This document shows positions 60,605 through 64,000 of a DNA stretch of 64,000 nucleotides, piece by piece. The DNA lies in assembly GCA_016787045.1 (NCBI GenBank), contig JAEUVA010000008.1, forward strand, positions 239,743 to 303,742, given 5' to 3'. The notes beneath the pieces were generated by a model. That model was given only the letters and a program-made list of their open reading frames with translations. It was not told the origin of the DNA and did no database searches. Every line of letters starts with the position of its first letter. Position 1 is the stretch's first letter. The DNA comes from Chitinophagales bacterium. GTDB taxonomy: Bacteria > Bacteroidota > Bacteroidia > Chitinophagales > LD1. A program made the translations under genes and the position numbers.

Positions 60605-62302
60605 ATGGAATTTGCATCGTATCGCGTCAAAAATAAAAAAACACCAAACGTGAACCTGAACCGAATATTATGTTTAGTGCTGATGTTTGTCGGCTTTGCC
60701 GCCAACGCACAAAGTAAATTTACCCTAAAAACTGTGGTAATAGATGCCGGACACGGTGGCAAAGACCCCGGAGCTATAGGCCAAAATAAGACCAATGAGA
60801 AAGATATAGCACTTGTGGTAGCGCTAAAACTTGGCGACTACATTCAGAAACAATACCCGAATGTAAACGTGATTTACACCCGCAAAACCGATGTGTTTTT
60901 AGAATTGCACGAGCGGGCTGCCATTGCCAATAAAAACAAAGCTGACCTGTTTATAGCTGTGCACGTCAATTCTTCGCCTAACAAAGAAACCTACGGCACC
61001 AGTACCTATGTGCTTGGTTTACACCGCACCGAAGCCAACTTAGAAGTAGCCAAACGCGAAAACTCGGTTATCAATTTAGAAGATGACAAAGACAAGAATT
61101 ATGATTTTGACCCCAACACACCAGAAGGGCACATTATTATGAGTATGAAGCAAAATGCTTTTTTAGATCAAAGCATTGACTTTGCTTCAAAAGTGGAAAA
61201 CCAGTTCGAAAACTACGCCAAACGCAAAAGTTTAGGAGTGAAACAGGCCGGTTTTTATGTGTTGTATAAAACCGCTATGCCGAGCATATTAGCAGAAATC
61301 GGTTTTATATCTAACGCTGAAGAAGAGAAGTATCTCAACTCTGTAAAAGGCCAAGATCTTATTGCTACCGGGCTTTTTAATGCGTTTAAAGATTACAAAA
61401 CTGAGTTAGAAGGAAGCGAGGGTGCTCAATATGCTTATGAATTAGCAGTAGAGCAACAAAAGCAAGAAGTAAAAACAGAGACTAAGCCGGTAACCAAAAC
61501 AGAAACAAAACCGGAAGTAATAACGGAGACAAAAGTTGAAGTAAAGACCGAAGCTAAGCCGGAAACCAAGCCAGAGGTAAAAGCTGAAACCAAACCGGAA
61601 GTAAAACCAGAGGTGAAGCCGGAAACTAAACCTACTGCCACTCAAACAGAAAAAAACTACACCACTATTGCCAGTGGAGCCAACGTTCGTAAGCCGGTGG
61701 AAAATGCCACCGGTGGCGGAAAGTCAACTGCACCTAAAAACAATGTATATGGCGATGATGTACAACCTATTTATGTAACACAGAGCACAGTTGATCCTTT
61801 TGACACCACTTCTTTTAGCAACATGGGGAAGCAAACTGCTAAGCCAGCAACTACCAAAACTGAAACAAAACCCGAAGTAAAAACCGAAACAAAAGCCCCG
61901 GAAACAAAACTGGAAGTGAAAACTGAAACTAAAGTTGAAACAAAGTCTGAAACAAAACCGGCAAACACTACTACACCGGCCTCAGCTGCCGCTAAACACC
62001 CGCAAGTTGCCGACCATAAAACAGAGGGTGGAACGATATTCAAAGTGCAGTTGTTTGCTCTAAAAGGAGAATTGAAAGAATACGAAAAAGTATCTAAACT
62101 ATTTGGAGCAAACTCACTTAGTGCTGAAGTGTTGGACAATGGTTTTATCCGTTATTATGCCGGAAGTACAGCTAGTGTTGCAGAAGCTGCAAAATTACTA
62201 CAAACTGCCAAAGGTGGCGGCTACGCCAATGCGGTAATTGTGGGCTTCAAAAACGGTACTCGAATGAGCACAGATGAAGTGAACAAGCTCATCAACAAAT
62301 AA
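60605..62302 (+). CDS. N-acetylmuramoyl-L-alanine amidase with KTETKPE-rich linker and SPOR domain
   Basis: A 565-residue exported amidase. Signal peptide ending FAANAQ; amidase_3 domain at about 42-270 with zinc ligands and motifs VVIDAGHGGKDPGAIG (H), E in NEKDIALVVALKL, LFIAVHVNSSP (H) and LAEIGFISNAEEE (catalytic E). A long low-complexity linker of KPEVKTET-type repeats (about 290-460), interrupted by a 70-residue island with VYGDDVQPIYVTQS, spans to a C-terminal SPOR domain (FKVQLFALKGELKEYEKVSKLF) that binds denuded septal murein. It likely splits daughter cells at division. ATG 60605 is preferred over TTG 60599. Confidence 0.93.
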   Translation: MEFASYRVKNKKTPNVNLNRILCLVLMFVGFAANAQSKFTLKTVVIDAGHGGKDPGAIGQNKTNEKDIALVVALKLGDYIQKQYPNVNVIYTRKTDVFLELHERAAIANKNKADLFIAVHVNSSPNKETYGTSTYVLGLHRTEANLEVAKRENSVINLEDDKDKNYDFDPNTPEGHIIMSMKQNAFLDQSIDFASKVENQFENYAKRKSLGVKQAGFYVLYKTAMPSILAEIGFISNAEEEKYLNSVKGQDLIATGLFNAFKDYKTELEGSEGAQYAYELAVEQQKQEVKTETKPVTKTETKPEVITETKVEVKTEAKPETKPEVKAETKPEVKPEVKPETKPTATQTEKNYTTIASGANVRKPVENATGGGKSTAPKNNVYGDDVQPIYVTQSTVDPFDTTSFSNMGKQTAKPATTKTETKPEVKTETKAPETKLEVKTETKVETKSETKPANTTTPASAAAKHPQVADHKTEGGTIFKVQLFALKGELKEYEKVSKLFGANSLSAEVLDNGFIRYYAGSTASVAEAAKLLQTAKGGGYANAVIVGFKNGTRMSTDEVNKLINK

Positions 62303-62310
62303 TCGGTTAC

Positions 62311-64000
62311 TTACCCCAAGCTTTTCATTAGCGTTTTAATGTCTTGTGCAGGTGCACTGCATGTTTTGTTTTGGCAAGCATAGAGGAGCGTTTTGCCTTC
62401 CACAAATTTCAATTGCAAAGCTGGTACGTTGCTTTCTTTTTCACTTCCGCACAATATTATATTAGGTATATAGTTTTTACAAAGTTCACTACATATGTCA
62501 ATAGCATTCTCACCAATTATAGCCAGCACATAGGGTTCTTGCTGCATCCAAAGCGTTAACATGGCCCAATTGGCATAAAACACCGGGTGCTCCGCCACCA
62601 TGGGTTGCATCACTCGTACCGCTTTTTGTACCATTTGTAAGTAGCTATCGTTGTAGTTTATTAATGCTAATTTGTATAGCGCCTTAAACATGGATGAATT
62701 GGAAGATGGAATAACATTATCGGAAGTTTCTGTTTTGCGGGCTATGAGTGGTTCATCATTAACAGATGTGTAAAAAAACAAGCCGGTAGATGCATTGTAG
62801 AAATGTTGAATCACATATTCCGCCAATCTTTGTGCATTGCTAAGCCACTGCTCATCAAACGTCACTTCATACAAGTCAAGAAATGCTTCGCAGGTAAAAC
62901 TGTAGTCGTCTAAAAAACCGGATATAGTTCGTTTGCTGTTTTTGTAATTACGGTAAACAATACCTTCTGCCGCTATCATTTTTTCTAAAACAAAATGCGC
63001 ACATCGGAGTGCACGTTTCAAATACCTTTCCTCGCCAGTGGCTTTATAGGCAGCTACCAGCCCCGATACTGTTAAAGCATTCCAAGAAGTAAGTATTTTA
63101 TCATCTAAACCCGGGCGCACTCGCTGGCTGCGCACTTGCAGTAGCTTTGCTTTGCATTGATTAATAAATGTTTGTTTCTTGTCATCCATCATCGCTCCAT
63201 CTTGCAATATCAAGTGGTTGGCATGCTCAAAATTCCCAGCTTCACTCACCGCATATATTTCTGAAAAAGCTGCAAAATCCTCACCTAAAACTTCTTTGAG
63301 CTCTTGCCAACTCCACACATAAAACTTGCCCTCCTCACCTTCGCTATCGGCATCTAAGGCGGCATAAAATCCACCCTCCGGTGCACTAAGTTCACGTTCT
63401 AAAAAATTACATGTTTCTGCCAAAACATTTAGGTATTCTTTCTTCTGCAACACTTGGTAGCACTCTGCATAAAAAGACAAAAGCTGCGCATTATCGTATA
63501 GCATTTTTTCAAAATGCGGAATTTCCCAACGGTCGTCCACACTATAGCGGGCAAAGCCCCCACCCACATGGTCGTACAACCCACCCTCATACATTTTGTC
63601 GGCTGTTACTTGTGCGGCTAAAAGTGGCTTATTATGTTTTGAGTAAAACTGATTTTGCAACAAGTAGCGCAAAGTAACCGGCATCGGAAACTTAGGCGCT
63701 CCTGCCCTCCCTCCCTTTTGGTAATCCCACACAGCATCAAACTTTTTAAAAACCTCATTTGCCTCCATCCATGATTCATTGCTTTGTGCGTCCGGCAATG
63801 CATCCATGGCACGAATACCTTGAGTAATTTGCGTGGCACGCTCCATCATTTCCTCTTTGTTTTCTTCCCACTGGCGCGCAAAGTATTGCAGCACCTGCAA
63901 CCATTGCTGCTTGGGGAAATAGGTACCTGCATATACCGGCCTGCCATCGGGTAGTGTAATGGCATTCAGCGGCCAGCCGCCACGCCCGCTGATGAGCTGG
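62311..64000 (-). CDS. DUF255/YyaL-type thioredoxin-domain protein (partial, N-terminus beyond the right edge)
   Basis: The C-terminal 563 residues of a protein whose start lies past the window. It opens with LISGRGGWPLNAITLPDGRP and GTYFPKQQW, the end of the DUF255 thioredoxin-like domain, followed by an alpha/alpha barrel with RYSVDDRWEIPHFEKMLYDNAQLLSFYAE, DADSEGEEGKFYVWSWQEL, DDKILTSWNALTVSGL and FLDDYSFTCEAFLDLYE. This family (YyaL, human SSP411/SPATA20) resembles N-acylglucosamine 2-epimerase folds; its reaction is unsettled. Cytoplasmic. It converges on the amidase with an 8-bp gap. Confidence 0.93.
   Translation of the reverse strand, partial: QLISGRGGWPLNAITLPDGRPVYAGTYFPKQQWLQVLQYFARQWEENKEEMMERATQITQGIRAMDALPDAQSNESWMEANEVFKKFDAVWDYQKGGRAGAPKFPMPVTLRYLLQNQFYSKHNKPLLAAQVTADKMYEGGLYDHVGGGFARYSVDDRWEIPHFEKMLYDNAQLLSFYAECYQVLQKKEYLNVLAETCNFLERELSAPEGGFYAALDADSEGEEGKFYVWSWQELKEVLGEDFAAFSEIYAVSEAGNFEHANHLILQDGAMMDDKKQTFINQCKAKLLQVRSQRVRPGLDDKILTSWNALTVSGLVAAYKATGEERYLKRALRCAHFVLEKMIAAEGIVYRNYKNSKRTISGFLDDYSFTCEAFLDLYEVTFDEQWLSNAQRLAEYVIQHFYNASTGLFFYTSVNDEPLIARKTETSDNVIPSSNSSMFKALYKLALINYNDSYLQMVQKAVRVMQPMVAEHPVFYANWAMLTLWMQQEPYVLAIIGENAIDICSELCKNYIPNIILCGSEKESNVPALQLKFVEGKTLLYACQNKTCSAPAQDIKTLMKSLG

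Noticed and set aside
1..64000. tRNA or rRNA genes
   Set aside because: The intergenic gaps are short and none shows a tRNA cloverleaf with a T-loop GTTCGA-type motif or rRNA sequence by eye; a covariance search would settle it.

Overview
The window looks like a chromosomal segment of a Bacteroidota bacterium, probably from the Chitinophagales/Sphingobacteriales side. Pointers are: the short 288-residue primary sigma factor typical of the phylum; two secreted proteins with a type IX secretion C-terminal sorting domain; a TonB-dependent receptor with an N-terminal carboxypeptidase-like domain; a Bacteroidota-style LptD; several TTG/GTG starts and few recognisable Shine-Dalgarno sites; and candidate promoters with a TAnnTT(T/C)G -7 box. 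The genus assignment is inference. I see no rRNA, tRNA, CRISPR array, prophage or intact insertion sequence.

Layout. 1-2035: a TonB-dependent receptor running off the left edge, a hairpin terminator and a 42-residue lipoprotein gene. 2103-4278: mpl (murein recycling) and a DnaQ-like exonuclease. 4283-11982: a surface-glycan block of two GT-C-type membrane glycosyltransferases, a dolichyl-phosphate-sugar-synthase-like GT2, a decayed third GT-C-like gene, recR, and a GT2 fused to a reduced polyprenyl glycosylphosphotransferase. 11979-15761: transporter and small-metabolism genes (EamA, methyltransferase, PAP2, enoyl-CoA hydratase, thioredoxin-like). 15772-20534: a 16-repeat SBBP/T9SS protein, DUF4956, VTC domain and lipoprotein genes in one direction. 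20598-25397: a DHCR7-like sterol reductase, then an SNase-like nuclease, a probable outer-membrane barrel and an unrecognised GC-rich gene. 25398-30520 is the most accessory-looking part: a 42-bp tandem repeat, a TPR/DUF2971-like protein, a beta-lactamase-fold hydrolase, and a DUF559 nuclease bracketed by 69-bp cloverleaf-forming repeats.

30520-44698 carries hlyIII, metF, a stand-alone WYL protein, valS, a sodium/solute symporter, an NlpC/P60 peptidase, an APC permease, a GntR-controlled ABC exporter operon, a BtuF-like binding protein and a trypsin-like protease. 44836-51804 is a housekeeping block: yqeY, cvpA, pabA/trpG, rpoD, prmA, an FG-GAP/T9SS protein and an RsmB-like rRNA methyltransferase. 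52210-64000 holds an SGNH hydrolase, a ceramidase-like membrane enzyme, a radical SAM protein, fumC, a potassium channel with an unusual filter, lptD, a SPOR-domain amidase and a DUF255 protein cut by the right edge.

Working together: the DPM-like GT2 could supply polyprenyl-phosphate sugars to the GT-C enzymes; Mpl, the amidase, the NlpC/P60 peptidase and LptD serve the envelope. The sterol reductase homologue and the ceramidase homologue both point to unusual membrane lipids. The strongest candidates for something undescribed are the DUF559-repeat cassette (29103-29866) and the sterol-reductase homologue.
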